A stretch of 64,000 nt of DNA from Nocardioides baekrokdamisoli (GCF_003945325.1 NZ_AP019307.1:868001-932000), one strand, 5' to 3'; numbered from the stretch's first letter, positions 47,596-56,401 are shown. A program made the numbers and translations. Notes: a model not told the origin generated them from the sequence alone.

Positions 47596-48216
47596 ATGCG
47601 GATACGGACAGCGATGGCGATGGTGGCACTGGGACTGACCGTGTCCGCGTGCGGATCCCAGGCAGGTTCCGGCGGTCCCATCACGGGTTCCGCGGCAGCG
47701 TCGCAGCCATCCACCTCCGCGACCGGGGCCTGGGCCCCGATCACCGACCCGAGCGGTGTGAGCTTCGAATTCCCGACTGGCGTCGCGCCAACGGTGAGCA
47801 CCTCCAGTGGCTCCACGACCCGCACCTACATCGCGAAAGCTGGCGGGGAGGCGGTTGCCTCGATCGTGATCATCCCCACCCCTGTCGCCCTGGACGTGAA
47901 GAACTTCTTCGTCCAGTACCCGATCAAGCTGAAGGCTCAGGGCAACACCTCCATCAAGTCCAACGGAGTCAGGACCTTCTCGATGCAGGGCTTCAAGGGG
48001 TTCCAGACGACGGTCACGTACGTCTCCCCGCCCCTGAAGGCGGGCTCGGCACCCTCGTACGTCGTCGAGGAACGTGAGGCGATCCAGATGCCGAAGTACT
48101 TCATCGTCATCAGCGCGGTCGCCGGGAACAGTCACGCCCTGACGTCGGCTGACATCGCCCAGGCCAAGGCCGTCAACGCCCAACTCCTCCGCGGCTTCAG
48201 GTCAGGGACGAAGTAG
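47596..48216 (+). CDS. lipoprotein of unknown function
   Basis: I do not recognise the family. The 206 residues start MRIRTAMAMVALGLTVSACGS, a signal peptide with lipobox VSAC. A Ser/Ala-rich linker is followed by an alpha/beta domain of about 150 residues (FEFPTGVAPTVS, AKAGGEAVASIVIIPTP, FSMQGFKGFQTTVTYVSPPL, YFIVISAVAG) reminiscent of the LpqN/DUF1795-like lipoproteins of Actinobacteria. It is divergent from lpdA. Confidence 0.75.
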   Translation: MRIRTAMAMVALGLTVSACGSQAGSGGPITGSAAASQPSTSATGAWAPITDPSGVSFEFPTGVAPTVSTSSGSTTRTYIAKAGGEAVASIVIIPTPVALDVKNFFVQYPIKLKAQGNTSIKSNGVRTFSMQGFKGFQTTVTYVSPPLKAGSAPSYVVEEREAIQMPKYFIVISAVAGNSHALTSADIAQAKAVNAQLLRGFRSGTK

Positions 48217-48358
48217 CCGACCGGCGGACGGTTAGTCACTTCGAACCATCAAGTCGCGGTCGCGCGGGGCTGCGTGAAAGCCCCTCCAGCCAGACATCAT
48301 GGGAGTCCTGTCGTCACATGCGGAATGGCGGTGACGAGCGCTGTGACGGGGGTGGCAG

Positions 48359-51300
48359 ATGACGGGAGTCGAGGGCGGGCGCCCCATCCCGGCACCCTTG
48401 CGTCAGGCGCCTTGGGCGTACCTGGCCCAACTCGTCGTCCTCGCCGTCGCCTACTACGCCGTCGGACGTCTAGGCCTCGCAGCGGGCGCCCTCAAGGGCA
48501 ACGTGACTCCCGTCTGGCCGCCGACCGGCCTGTCGATCGCTGCGCTTCTCGTGTTCGGTCGGCGGTTGTGGCCGGGCGTCGCCGCCGGAGCGCTCCTGGT
48601 CAACGGGCTGAGCGCCGTCCCGACTTTGACCGCCTGTGGCATGTCGATCGGCAACACGCTGGAAGCCGTTGCGGGGGCGTACCTGGTCAGCCGCTTCGCG
48701 CGTCGGCCGACCGACCTCGACCGCGTACGCGATGTGCTCGTCTTCTCGATCCTCGGCGCCGGGCTGGCGACCATGGTGAGCGCGACGATCGGGGTGACCA
48801 GCCTGCGGCTGGGCGGCGTGATCCCGCCTGCCGCGATCTGGCCGACGTTGCGGGTGTGGTGGGTCGGCGATGCCCTCGGCGCACTCGTCGTGACACCCGT
48901 TGTCCTTGCGCTCGTACCGCGCAGGCGACCAACTATCGACCGTCGCGGGACGGCCGAGCTCGTCCTCCTACTGGGCGCGACGTACGCGGTGGGCGCCTTC
49001 GCGTTCAGCGGCAGGTTCGACTTCGCGTACGTGGTGTTCCCGCCGGTGATCTGGGCGGCGTTGCGCTGGCGGCTTCAGGGCGCCTCCACGGCAACCTTGA
49101 TCGCGAGCGTGATCGCCGTCCTCGGAACGCGGTCAGGGCACGGCGCCTTTGCCCGCGGCGACGCGACGCACAGCCTCTGGACGCTCGACGCCTTCCTCGG
49201 CGCGGTGGCGCTGACCGGCCTGATGATCTCGGCCGTGGTCGCCGAACGCGACCGCACCAGTGCGCACAACGCCGAGCTGTCCCATGACCTGCAGCGCAAT
49301 GTCGAGGAACTCGATGCCGCGCAGGACGAACTCCGCAGTGCCCGGGCGTTGGTCGAGAGCGAGACCCGCTACCGCGCCCTGCTCGACCATCTCCCCGGCA
49401 CCGGCGTACTGCTCCTGGATCGGGCTCTCCGGGTGGTCGCGGACGGAGGCTCACTCTTCAGCCAGCGAGGCTTCTCCCGCGACATGATGATCGGACGCGA
49501 GGTCGCTCACATCGTTGCGCCCGAGGAAGCAGCGTTCCTGGTCCCGCGCTATCAGGCCGTCCTTGACGGACATCCGTCCGGCACCTTCGAGTACTCGCCC
49601 CTGAGCGGCGGTCATTACCTCGTGGACGCGGTGCCGCTCGAGTACGGCTCCGGCACGATCGAGCACGTCCTGGTCACCGTCCGCGACGTCACCGCGCTCG
49701 AGACGGCGTTGCAGGACCGCGGACGCGCCGAGTCCGGGTACCAGGCCGCCTTCGAGGACGCACCCGTCGGCATGGCGCAGGTGACGCTGAGCGGCCGACT
49801 CGAGCGGGTCAACCCGGCGCTCTGCGCGCTGGTCGGGCACACCCGTGCCGAACTCGTGGGACGCAGTCTGGTCAGCCTCGTACACCCGGCGGACACGAAC
49901 GCCGCCGCTCAGGAGTTGGGGCGCCTCACCGCCGGTACGACCACGACGTATCGGACCGAGCAGCGCTACCTGGACGCCCGCGGCGGTCAGCTCTGGATGG
50001 AAGTGTGCGCCGTCGCCGTTCCCGGGACGGACGGTGAGGTCGACCACCTCCTGATGCATTTCCTCGACGTGACCGCTCGCAAGACCTTCGAGGCGGATCT
50101 GCGAGGGATGGCCAACCACGACCCCCTCACCGGGCTGCTCAATCGCCGCGGGTTCGAGACCGAACTTGACCGACACGCCGCGCGCATCTCGCACACCGAG
50201 GCATCGGGCGCTCTCCTGTTGCTCGACCTCGACCGGTTCAAGCAGATCAACGACTCCCTCGGACATCACGCCGGCGACCAGCTCATCGCCGCGATGGCCA
50301 AGGTCCTGCAGCGTGCCGTACGTGAGACCGACGTGGTGGCGCGGCTGGGCGGCGACGAGTTCGCCGTGTTGCTCCCGGGCGACGGTCGCGTCGAAGCCGA
50401 ACTGGCGGCCGACCGGATCCTCCACGCCGTACGCCAGGAGGTCACCGTGCTGGCCGGAGCACACCCGCGCTGCATCACGGCGAGCATCGGGATCGCCCTG
50501 TTCGATCAGCACCACCTGAGTGCCGCGGACGTACTCATCGACGCCGACATCAGCATGTACGACGCCAAGGACGCCGGACGAGACTGTTTCGTCACCTGCT
50601 CCCCGCTCGGGCACGAGCGCGGCACCTCCACGGCGAACATCGGCTGGGTCGAGCGCATCGCCACAGCACTGCGCGACGACCACTTCGTGCTGCACGCACA
50701 GCCGATCCTGGGCCTGGCCGAGAGTGTCGTGCGTCGGTACGAGCTGCTGATCAGGATGCTCGACGAGGACGGCAGTCTCATCGCTCCGGCCGCCTTCCTG
50801 CCGATCGCCGAACGCAGCGGACTGATCGTGCAGATCGACCGTTGGGTCACCGGCCAGGCCATTCAGCTGCTCACCGATCCCGCCCTGCCGTCCGACGTGG
50901 TCCTGGAGGTCAACCTCTCCGCGAGGTCGGTCGGCGATCCCGAGATGCTGTCCTACCTGGAGGACCGTCTCGTGAGCACCGGCGCGGACCCCACGCGGCT
51001 GGTGTTCGAGATCACCGAGACCGCCGCCCTGGCCAACATGGAAGGGGCACGCTTCTTCGTCGAGCGGTTGGCCGAGATCGGCTGCAGGTTCGCGATCGAC
51101 GACTTCGGCGCTGGCTTCGGCAGCTTCTACTACCTGAAGCACCTGCCGTTCGACTACATCAAGATCGACGGCGAATTCGTCACGAACTGCACCAACAACG
51201 CGACCGATCAACTCGTCATCGCCTCCGTCGTCAACATCGCCCGCAGTCTTGGGAAGGCGACCATCGCCGAGTTCGTGGAGGACTCCGAAGCGTTGGCGTT

Positions 51301-51415
51301 CCTCCGCGCCGAGGGTGTCGACTTCGCCCAGGGCAACTGGATCGGCAGGCCGGCGCCGATCGAGGAGATCCTGCTACCAGAGCCGTCAAGCGCCGGCTCC
51401 GACACCGCAGCCTGA
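48359..51415 (+). CDS. MASE1-PAS-PAS-GGDEF-EAL cyclic-di-GMP enzyme
   Basis: Membrane sensor of 1018 residues that may make and break cyclic-di-GMP. Domains: MASE1 with about eight helices (10-300, including VTPVWPPTGLSIAALLVFG), a coiled linker, PAS (345-460), PAS (468-585), GGDEF (590-755; LGGDEFAVLLPG, substrate block LDLDRFKQINDSLGHHAGD), EAL (775-1000). In EAL the catalytic set is largely kept: Glu in YELLIRM, Asn in EVNLSARS, Glu in FEITETA, DDFGAGFGS, Lys in IKIDG, Glu in IAEFVED, Gln in DFAQGNW. Either activity could dominate. The start ATG follows a GGGGGTGGCAG site. The 142-bp gap upstream holds only weak hairpins. Confidence 0.92.
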   Translation: MTGVEGGRPIPAPLRQAPWAYLAQLVVLAVAYYAVGRLGLAAGALKGNVTPVWPPTGLSIAALLVFGRRLWPGVAAGALLVNGLSAVPTLTACGMSIGNTLEAVAGAYLVSRFARRPTDLDRVRDVLVFSILGAGLATMVSATIGVTSLRLGGVIPPAAIWPTLRVWWVGDALGALVVTPVVLALVPRRRPTIDRRGTAELVLLLGATYAVGAFAFSGRFDFAYVVFPPVIWAALRWRLQGASTATLIASVIAVLGTRSGHGAFARGDATHSLWTLDAFLGAVALTGLMISAVVAERDRTSAHNAELSHDLQRNVEELDAAQDELRSARALVESETRYRALLDHLPGTGVLLLDRALRVVADGGSLFSQRGFSRDMMIGREVAHIVAPEEAAFLVPRYQAVLDGHPSGTFEYSPLSGGHYLVDAVPLEYGSGTIEHVLVTVRDVTALETALQDRGRAESGYQAAFEDAPVGMAQVTLSGRLERVNPALCALVGHTRAELVGRSLVSLVHPADTNAAAQELGRLTAGTTTTYRTEQRYLDARGGQLWMEVCAVAVPGTDGEVDHLLMHFLDVTARKTFEADLRGMANHDPLTGLLNRRGFETELDRHAARISHTEASGALLLLDLDRFKQINDSLGHHAGDQLIAAMAKVLQRAVRETDVVARLGGDEFAVLLPGDGRVEAELAADRILHAVRQEVTVLAGAHPRCITASIGIALFDQHHLSAADVLIDADISMYDAKDAGRDCFVTCSPLGHERGTSTANIGWVERIATALRDDHFVLHAQPILGLAESVVRRYELLIRMLDEDGSLIAPAAFLPIAERSGLIVQIDRWVTGQAIQLLTDPALPSDVVLEVNLSARSVGDPEMLSYLEDRLVSTGADPTRLVFEITETAALANMEGARFFVERLAEIGCRFAIDDFGAGFGSFYYLKHLPFDYIKIDGEFVTNCTNNATDQLVIASVVNIARSLGKATIAEFVEDSEALAFLRAEGVDFAQGNWIGRPAPIEEILLPEPSSAGSDTAA

Positions 51416-51486
51416 CCTGCACTCGCGACCAGATCTCTCCCGCTCAGCGGGCGACAGCATGACCATCGCCGTGGCAGGCTCGTCGT

Positions 51487-52776
51487 ATGAGCGTCGATCT
51501 CAGGATGCTGACATCGCGGTACGCCGAGGTGCGGGCGTACACCGAGCAGTTGGCTGCCCCGCTGTCGCCGGAGGACCAGACGGTCCAGTCCATGCCCGAC
51601 GTGTCACCCACCAAATGGCATCGGGCCCATGTGTCGTGGTTCTTCGAGACCTTCGTCCTCGCCGATCACGAGGCCCGATTCGCGCCGTTCCAGGACCAGT
51701 ACTGGTTCCTCTTCAACTCCTACTACGAGGCGGTGGGCCCGAGGTACGCCCGGCCGCTGCGGGGCGTGATCAGTCGCCCCGGCGCCCACGACGTGGGTCG
51801 CTACCGAGCCAACATCGATGACCGGATGCAGGACCTGATCGGTGGTCTCGACGACGGGACGCTGACCAAGTTGGCACCGACGATCGAGCTCGGCTTCCAC
51901 CATGAGCAGCAGCACCAGGAACTGCTCCTCATGGACATCAAGCACGTGCTGTCGCTCAACCCGCTCGAGCCCGCGTACGCACCTCGACGCGACAGCGGCG
52001 GCAGCGCCGGTGTCCTGGCCTGGAAGGAGTACGAGGGCGGGCTGGTCGAGATCGGCCACGAGTCCATGGCCGACGGAACGTTCTGCTTCGACAACGAGCT
52101 GCCTCGACACCAGCAGTGGCTGCAGCCGTACCGGTTGGCCGACCGACTCGTGACCAACGGCGAGTGGCTGGCCTTCATGGCCGACGGCGGCTATCGGAGG
52201 CCTGAGTTGTGGCTGTCGGACGGCTGGGCCCGGATCAACGAGGAACACTGGCGCGCGCCGTTCTACTGGATCGAGCGGGACGGAGTCTGGTTCGAGCACA
52301 CCCTCACCGGCACCTGGCCGGTCGACCCCGAACTCCCGGTGTGCCACATCAGTCACTACGAGGCGGACGCGTACGCCAGTTGGGCGGGCAAGCGGCTGCC
52401 GACCGAAGCCGAGTGGGAGCACGCCGCCCGGCTCGAGGAGTCGGACGGTCCCGCAAATCTTGCGGACCAGCAGACCTGGCACCCGCGTTCGGCAGGAGTG
52501 TCGAGCGGCGCCTTGCGGCAACTCTTCGGCGACTGCTGGGAGTGGACGTCGTCCGCATATCTCCCCTACCCCGGCTTCCGGCATGCCGATGGTGCGATCG
52601 GCGAGTACAACGGCAAGTTCATGTCGAATCAGATGGTGCTGCGCGGCGGCTGCGCCCTGACTCCTCCGGGGCACGCCCGCGCTTCGTACCGCAACTTCTT
52701 CCCCGCCGGTGCCCGGTGGCCACTGACCGGTCTGCGCCTGGCCGACGATGCCGTGACTGGTCGGGGACCGCGGTGA
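51487..52776 (+). CDS. egtB: hercynine oxygenase EgtB
   Basis: Non-haem iron sulfoxide synthase that joins hercynine to a Cys-containing thiol in ergothioneine synthesis. The 429 residues consist of an N-terminal DinB domain with the three-His iron site (KWHRAHVSWFFE near residue 40-50 and FHHEQQHQELL near 135-142) and a C-terminal FGE-sulfatase domain (GGLVEIGH..., LPTEAEWEHAARL, GDCWEWTSSAY, LRGGCALTP, ASYRNFFPAGARW). First gene of a tightly coupled operon; its stop overlaps the next start (GTGA at 52773-52776). Confidence 0.96.
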   Translation: MSVDLRMLTSRYAEVRAYTEQLAAPLSPEDQTVQSMPDVSPTKWHRAHVSWFFETFVLADHEARFAPFQDQYWFLFNSYYEAVGPRYARPLRGVISRPGAHDVGRYRANIDDRMQDLIGGLDDGTLTKLAPTIELGFHHEQQHQELLLMDIKHVLSLNPLEPAYAPRRDSGGSAGVLAWKEYEGGLVEIGHESMADGTFCFDNELPRHQQWLQPYRLADRLVTNGEWLAFMADGGYRRPELWLSDGWARINEEHWRAPFYWIERDGVWFEHTLTGTWPVDPELPVCHISHYEADAYASWAGKRLPTEAEWEHAARLEESDGPANLADQQTWHPRSAGVSSGALRQLFGDCWEWTSSAYLPYPGFRHADGAIGEYNGKFMSNQMVLRGGCALTPPGHARASYRNFFPAGARWPLTGLRLADDAVTGRGPR

Positions 52777-53225
52777 CGGCGCCCTGGATCGGCCGGGTGA
52801 TCTGCCCGCACGAGGCGGTGCTCGGTCGGGAGGAGACCGTCACGGACTGGTCCGGCCACGCCTCGTGCGTAGAGCCCGGCCGCGTCGGACGATGGGCCGT
52901 CGCGGTGATCGGCGACGCGGCGCGTACGCAGGTCCTCGACACGCTCGCGAGCATCGTCCCCGATGCTCCGGTTGCCGGAGCGATCGCCCGACTGAGCCGC
53001 GCCGACCTCCCCCGCTGCTCGGTCCTGCTCAGCGACGGGGAGTACGCGGCCGGACTCGCCTGGGGCGAACCGCTCGGTCTCGCCGACCTCGGCGGCTGGG
53101 AGTACGCACTGTCCGCAGCGCCCCTCGATCGCGGCTCCTGGTCACCCCTCTCCCCCGGAACCATCGTCGTACTCGACTCGTGCGGTCCTGTGGTGTTCCC
53201 CGTCCCCTTCCTCCAGGAGATCTGA
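52773..53225 (+). CDS. truncated EgtC-like protein lacking the nucleophile domain
   Basis: A 150-residue gene coupled on both sides to egtB (GTGA) and egtD (TGATG). In standard clusters this position holds egtC, a class II glutamine amidotransferase of about 230-240 residues that removes the gamma-glutamyl group. Here the C-terminal half resembles EgtC: CSVLLSDGEYAAGLAWGEPL, then YALSAAPLDRGSWSPLSPGTIVVLD matches the family ending (LLTDG...WGD.L...ASEPLDD...W..VP...L). The N-terminal Met-Cys and roughly 90 catalytic-domain residues are missing, and there is no room for them before egtB ends. It is either a non-catalytic EgtC derivative or a different protein with convergent features; I favour the first. 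Confidence 0.5.
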   Translation: MTAPWIGRVICPHEAVLGREETVTDWSGHASCVEPGRVGRWAVAVIGDAARTQVLDTLASIVPDAPVAGAIARLSRADLPRCSVLLSDGEYAAGLAWGEPLGLADLGGWEYALSAAPLDRGSWSPLSPGTIVVLDSCGPVVFPVPFLQEI

Positions 53226-54202
53226 TGTCCACGATCGAAGCCGATCAGCTCGACGTCCTCCTCAGTCCCGACGATCTGCGGTCGGTCCTCGAGCGTGACG
53301 CGCTGCGCGGTCTGACAGCCAGCCCGAAGTGGCTGCCGCCCAAGTACTTCTACGACGACCGTGGCAGCGAACTCTTCGAGCAGATCACCCGGTTGCCGGA
53401 GTACTACCCCACCCGAGCCGAGCACGGAATCCTGCAGAGCCACGCGGGCGAGATCGCCACGGCGGCCGGGTGCGAGACCCTGCTCGAACTCGGCTCCGGA
53501 TCCAGCACCAAGACGCGTCTCCTCCTGGACGCGTTGCGCGACGCCGGTGACCTCCGAGGGTACGTACCGGTCGACGTGAGCGCCGGAGCCCTGAGCGAGT
53601 CCATGCCTGCGTTGAAGCAGGAGTATCCGGGCATGGAGATTCGCGGCGTGATCGCCGATTTCGATGCTCACCTGGGCGCACTTCCACTGCCGGGGCGACG
53701 GCTGTGGGCGCTGCTGGGAGGCACGATCGGAAACTACCCGCCGGCTGAGCGCGCCCAGTTCCTGTCGGCGATCGCCAGCGCGATGCAGCCGGGCGAGGCC
53801 TTCCTGGTCGGCCTGGACCTGGTCAAGGAACCCGGTCGCCTCATGCGGGCGTACGACGATGCGGCCGGTGTGACGGCGGCTTTCAACCTGAACGTGCTCT
53901 CGGTCCTGAACCGCGAACTCGACGGCGACCTCGACCCCTCCGACTTCGAGCACGTGGCGATCTGGGACGACGTCAACGAATGGATCGAGATGAGGCTGCG
54001 CGCCCGGGGCCCGGTCCACGCCCGACTCGGCGTGCTGGACCTCGAGGTCGTGTTCGACGGCGGCGAGGAACTGCGTACGGAAATCTCCGCCAAGTTCCGG
54101 CGGGAACCGATCGAGGCCGAACTCCGAGTCGCCGGCATGGAACCAACCCACTGGTGGACCGACGGCGACTTCGCCCTGGCCCTCGCACGCAAGGAGAACT
54201 GA
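53225..54202 (+). CDS. egtD: histidine N-alpha-methyltransferase EgtD
   Basis: SAM-dependent enzyme that trimethylates histidine to hercynine. The 325 residues show the EgtD pattern: SPKWLPPKYFYDDRGSELFEQITRLPEYYPTR at the front, SAM motif LLELGSGSSTKTRLLL, then GGTIGNYPPAER, DLVKEPGRLMRAYDDAAGVTAAFNLNVL and HWWTDGDFALALA at the end. ATG at 53225 shares a base with the preceding stop (TGATG), and the next gene overlaps its stop in the same way. Confidence 0.96.
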   Translation: MSTIEADQLDVLLSPDDLRSVLERDALRGLTASPKWLPPKYFYDDRGSELFEQITRLPEYYPTRAEHGILQSHAGEIATAAGCETLLELGSGSSTKTRLLLDALRDAGDLRGYVPVDVSAGALSESMPALKQEYPGMEIRGVIADFDAHLGALPLPGRRLWALLGGTIGNYPPAERAQFLSAIASAMQPGEAFLVGLDLVKEPGRLMRAYDDAAGVTAAFNLNVLSVLNRELDGDLDPSDFEHVAIWDDVNEWIEMRLRARGPVHARLGVLDLEVVFDGGEELRTEISAKFRREPIEAELRVAGMEPTHWWTDGDFALALARKEN

Positions 54203-54912
54203 TGACCTGGGACTTCAGCGGCCTGTCCGCGATGTACATCAACTGCACCTTGAAGAAGAGCCCCGAGCCCAGCCACACCGAGGGCCTGATCGACGCGAGT
54301 GCCGCGATCATGCGCAAGCACGGCGTCGAGGTCGAGGTCATCCGCGCGATCGATCACCCGATCGCGACTGGCGTGTATCCCGACATGCGGGAACACGGCT
54401 GGGAGGTCGACGCCTGGACCGAGATCGGGCCGAAGGTGCTGGCTGCCGACATCCTGGTGCTGGGCGGTCCGATCTGGCTGGGCGACAACTCCAGCGTCAT
54501 GAAACAGGTGATCGAGCGGCTGTACTCGTACTCGGGGATGCTCAACGAGAAGGGGCAGTACCTCTACTACGGGCGGGTTGGCGGGTGCCTGATCACCGGC
54601 AATGAGGACGGCATCAAGCACTGCTCGATGAACATCCTCTACAGCCTGCAGCACGTGGGCTACACGATCCCGCCGAACGCCGACGCCGGCTGGATCGGCG
54701 AGGCTGGCCCCGGACCGTCGTATCTGGACCCCGGAAGCGGCGGTCCGGAGAACGACTTCACGAACCGCAACGCCACCTTCATGACCTGGAATCTGATGCA
54801 CCTGGCGAAGATGCTCAAGGACGCCGGCGGCGTGCCCGGGTACGGCAACCAGCGCTCGGCCTGGAACTCCGGCACCCGATTCGACTGGGACAACCCCGAG
54901 TACCGCAGTTAG
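54202..54912 (+). CDS. flavodoxin-fold NAD(P)H-dependent oxidoreductase
   Basis: FMN-binding reductase of the NADPH-dependent FMN reductase/flavodoxin-like fold, 236 residues. The phosphate loop is INCTLKKSPEPSHTEGLIDA, and the second FMN loop is LVLGGPIWLGDNSSVMKQVIERL; GRVGGCLITGNEDGIKHCSMNILYSLQHVGYTIPPNADAGW completes the fold. It is coupled to egtD by TGATG and has AAGGAG 5 nt before the ATG, so it belongs to the ergothioneine operon. It also sits 45 bp before arsR; ArsH-type arsenic flavoproteins have the same fold, but the RSR-type phosphate loop of ArsH is absent. Its substrate is unknown. Confidence 0.85.
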   Translation: MTWDFSGLSAMYINCTLKKSPEPSHTEGLIDASAAIMRKHGVEVEVIRAIDHPIATGVYPDMREHGWEVDAWTEIGPKVLAADILVLGGPIWLGDNSSVMKQVIERLYSYSGMLNEKGQYLYYGRVGGCLITGNEDGIKHCSMNILYSLQHVGYTIPPNADAGWIGEAGPGPSYLDPGSGGPENDFTNRNATFMTWNLMHLAKMLKDAGGVPGYGNQRSAWNSGTRFDWDNPEYRS

Positions 54913-54944
54913 GACGTCGTTCGCCGTCAGGACATCGACGTATG

Positions 54945-54954
54945 TCAATATTGA
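54945..54954. promoter_or_regulatory. candidate ArsR operator
   Basis: TCAATATTGA, a perfect 10-bp palindrome 3-12 bp upstream of the arsR start, within the flanks GACGTATG and TGCATGTC. The TCAA/TTGA core and its position fit ArsR autoregulation. Confidence 0.55.
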
Positions 54955-54957
54955 TGC

Positions 54958-55314
54958 ATGTCGAAGTCCGTCCTCGAGTTGACCCCGGTCGAAGCGCTGG
55001 AGTGCTGCTCCCCCGTCGTACGCGAACCGCTGTCCCAGGACCAGGCGGAGCGGATCGCACCTCTGCTCAAGGCCATCGCCGAGCCCGTACGCCTGCGCCT
55101 CCTGTCGCTGGTCGCATCCCACGCCGACGCTGAGGCCTGTGTGTGCGATCTCAACGATGCGTTCGACCTCTCCCAGCCCACCATCAGCCACCACTTGAAG
55201 GTGCTGCACGATTCGGGGCTGCTGAATCGGTCCAAGCGCGGCGTCTGGGTGTACTACTCGCTCAACCGCACGGCTCTGGCCGACCTCGGGCACCTCTTCG
55301 GAGACACCCTGTGA
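54958..55314 (+). CDS. arsR: ArsR-family arsenic-responsive repressor
   Basis: Winged-helix metalloid sensor of 118 residues. The N-terminus has a Cys pair (EALECCSPV) and there is CVCDL in the helix near residue 60, so three or more thiols can bind arsenite. The HTH is DAFDLSQPTISHHLKVLHDSGLL with the wing KRGVWVYYSL. Its stop overlaps the aquaporin start (GTGA), and a dyad directly upstream suggests self-repression. Dissociation on As(III) binding would induce the operon. Confidence 0.93.
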   Translation: MSKSVLELTPVEALECCSPVVREPLSQDQAERIAPLLKAIAEPVRLRLLSLVASHADAEACVCDLNDAFDLSQPTISHHLKVLHDSGLLNRSKRGVWVYYSLNRTALADLGHLFGDTL

Positions 55315-55991
55315 ACCTCGATCTGGCCCGCAAGGCGGCCGCCGAACTGATCGGCACCGCGTTCCTCGTCGCGGCGGTCGTCGGCTCCGGCATCGCGGCC
55401 ACGCGACTCTCCCCCAACGCCGTCGGCCTCGAACTCCTGGAGAACAGCCTCATCACCGGGGCAGCGCTGGTCGCACTGATCCTGACGTTGCAGCCGGTGT
55501 CGGCGGCGTTCAACCCGGTCGTCACCCTGGTCGAAGCGGTGCTCGGCCTGGTGCGCTGGGCGGACGCGGCCGTGCTGGCCGTGGCGCAGATCGTCGGCGG
55601 GGTGCTCGGAGCGATCGTCGCGAACCTGATGTTCCATCTGGACGCGATCTCGATGTCGACCCACACCCGATCGGCAGGCAACCTCTGGCTGGGCGAGGTG
55701 GTGGCGACCTTCGGACTCATCCTGGTTGTCTTCGGAGCGATCCGCACAGGGCGTACGCAGACCATCGCCTTTGCCGTCGGGGCTTACATCACCGCCGCGT
55801 ACTGGTTCACGTCCTCGACCAGCTTCGCGAACCCCGCGGTGACCATCGCCCGGATGTTCTCCGACACCTTCTCGGGCATTGAACCGTCATCGGTCCTGAT
55901 GTTCATCGCGATGCAGGTCGTCGGCGCCGGCCTCGGCTGCGTCGTCGTCCGATTCCTCTACCCGCACCTGACCGAGACCGAGGCCTCATGA
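55311..55991 (+). CDS. aquaglyceroporin of the arsenic operon (AqpS-like)
   Basis: Six-helix channel of 226 residues from GTG 55311. In the position of arsB/acr3 in many operons, an aquaporin (AqpS, known from Sinorhizobium meliloti arsR-aqpS-arsC) lets arsenite leave the cell down its gradient. The first pore motif is NPV (SAAFNPVVTLV) where NPA is usual, and the second is a normal NPA followed by the selectivity Arg (FANPAVTIAR). Overlaps arsR and arsC by 4 bp each. Confidence 0.88.
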   Translation: MNLDLARKAAAELIGTAFLVAAVVGSGIAATRLSPNAVGLELLENSLITGAALVALILTLQPVSAAFNPVVTLVEAVLGLVRWADAAVLAVAQIVGGVLGAIVANLMFHLDAISMSTHTRSAGNLWLGEVVATFGLILVVFGAIRTGRTQTIAFAVGAYITAAYWFTSSTSFANPAVTIARMFSDTFSGIEPSSVLMFIAMQVVGAGLGCVVVRFLYPHLTETEAS

Positions 55992-56392
55992 GCACCAAGC
56001 CCACCGTCCTGTTCGTCTGCGTCCACAACGCCGGTCGCTCCCAGATGGCTGCCGGCTACCTCCAGCACCTGGCCGGCGACCGGGTAGAGGTGCTGTCGGC
56101 CGGGTCGAAGCCAGGCAACGAGATCAACGCGGTCGCCGTCGCTGCGATGGCCGAAGAGGGCATCGACATCGCCGGCAACCAGCCCAAGGTCCTCACCGAC
56201 GAGGCTGTCGAGGCCTCCGATGTGGTGATCACGATGGGCTGCGGCGACGAGTGCCGTTGGTACCCCGGCAAGCGCTACGAGGACTGGCAACTCGAAGACC
56301 CGGCCGGCCAGGGCATCGACGCCGTCCGACCGATCCGGGACGAGATCCGTACGCGCATCGAAGCCCTGATCAGCGAGATTGCACCTGCCTGA
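55988..56392 (+). CDS. arsC: arsenate reductase, LMW-phosphatase type
   Basis: Reduces arsenate to arsenite for exit through the channel encoded upstream. The 134 residues start MSTKPTVLFVCVHNAGRSQMAAG, with the catalytic CX5R loop (Cys11, Arg17). Later Cys residues in VVITMGCGDECRWYPGK could form the relay disulfide of the thioredoxin-coupled class; mycothiol-coupled relatives exist in Actinobacteria, and the presence of the second and third Cys argues for the thioredoxin type. Overlaps the aquaporin stop by ATGA. Confidence 0.94.
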   Translation: MSTKPTVLFVCVHNAGRSQMAAGYLQHLAGDRVEVLSAGSKPGNEINAVAVAAMAEEGIDIAGNQPKVLTDEAVEASDVVITMGCGDECRWYPGKRYEDWQLEDPAGQGIDAVRPIRDEIRTRIEALISEIAPA

Positions 56393-56401
56393 CGCGCGGA
56401 C

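Noticed and set aside
48217..48358. Cyclic-di-GMP riboswitch before the GGDEF-EAL gene
   Set aside because: Only short weak hairpins are present; the conserved riboswitch core could not be identified.
52209..52772. N-terminal 188 codons of a longer frame ahead of the EgtC-like gene
   Set aside because: They lie out of frame within egtB; the GTGA overlap at 52773 gives the natural start.
52773..53225. egtC pseudogene from a simple frameshift
   Set aside because: The missing N-terminal domain is not found in other frames upstream, where the sequence codes for egtB, and the remaining frame is intact and coupled on both sides.
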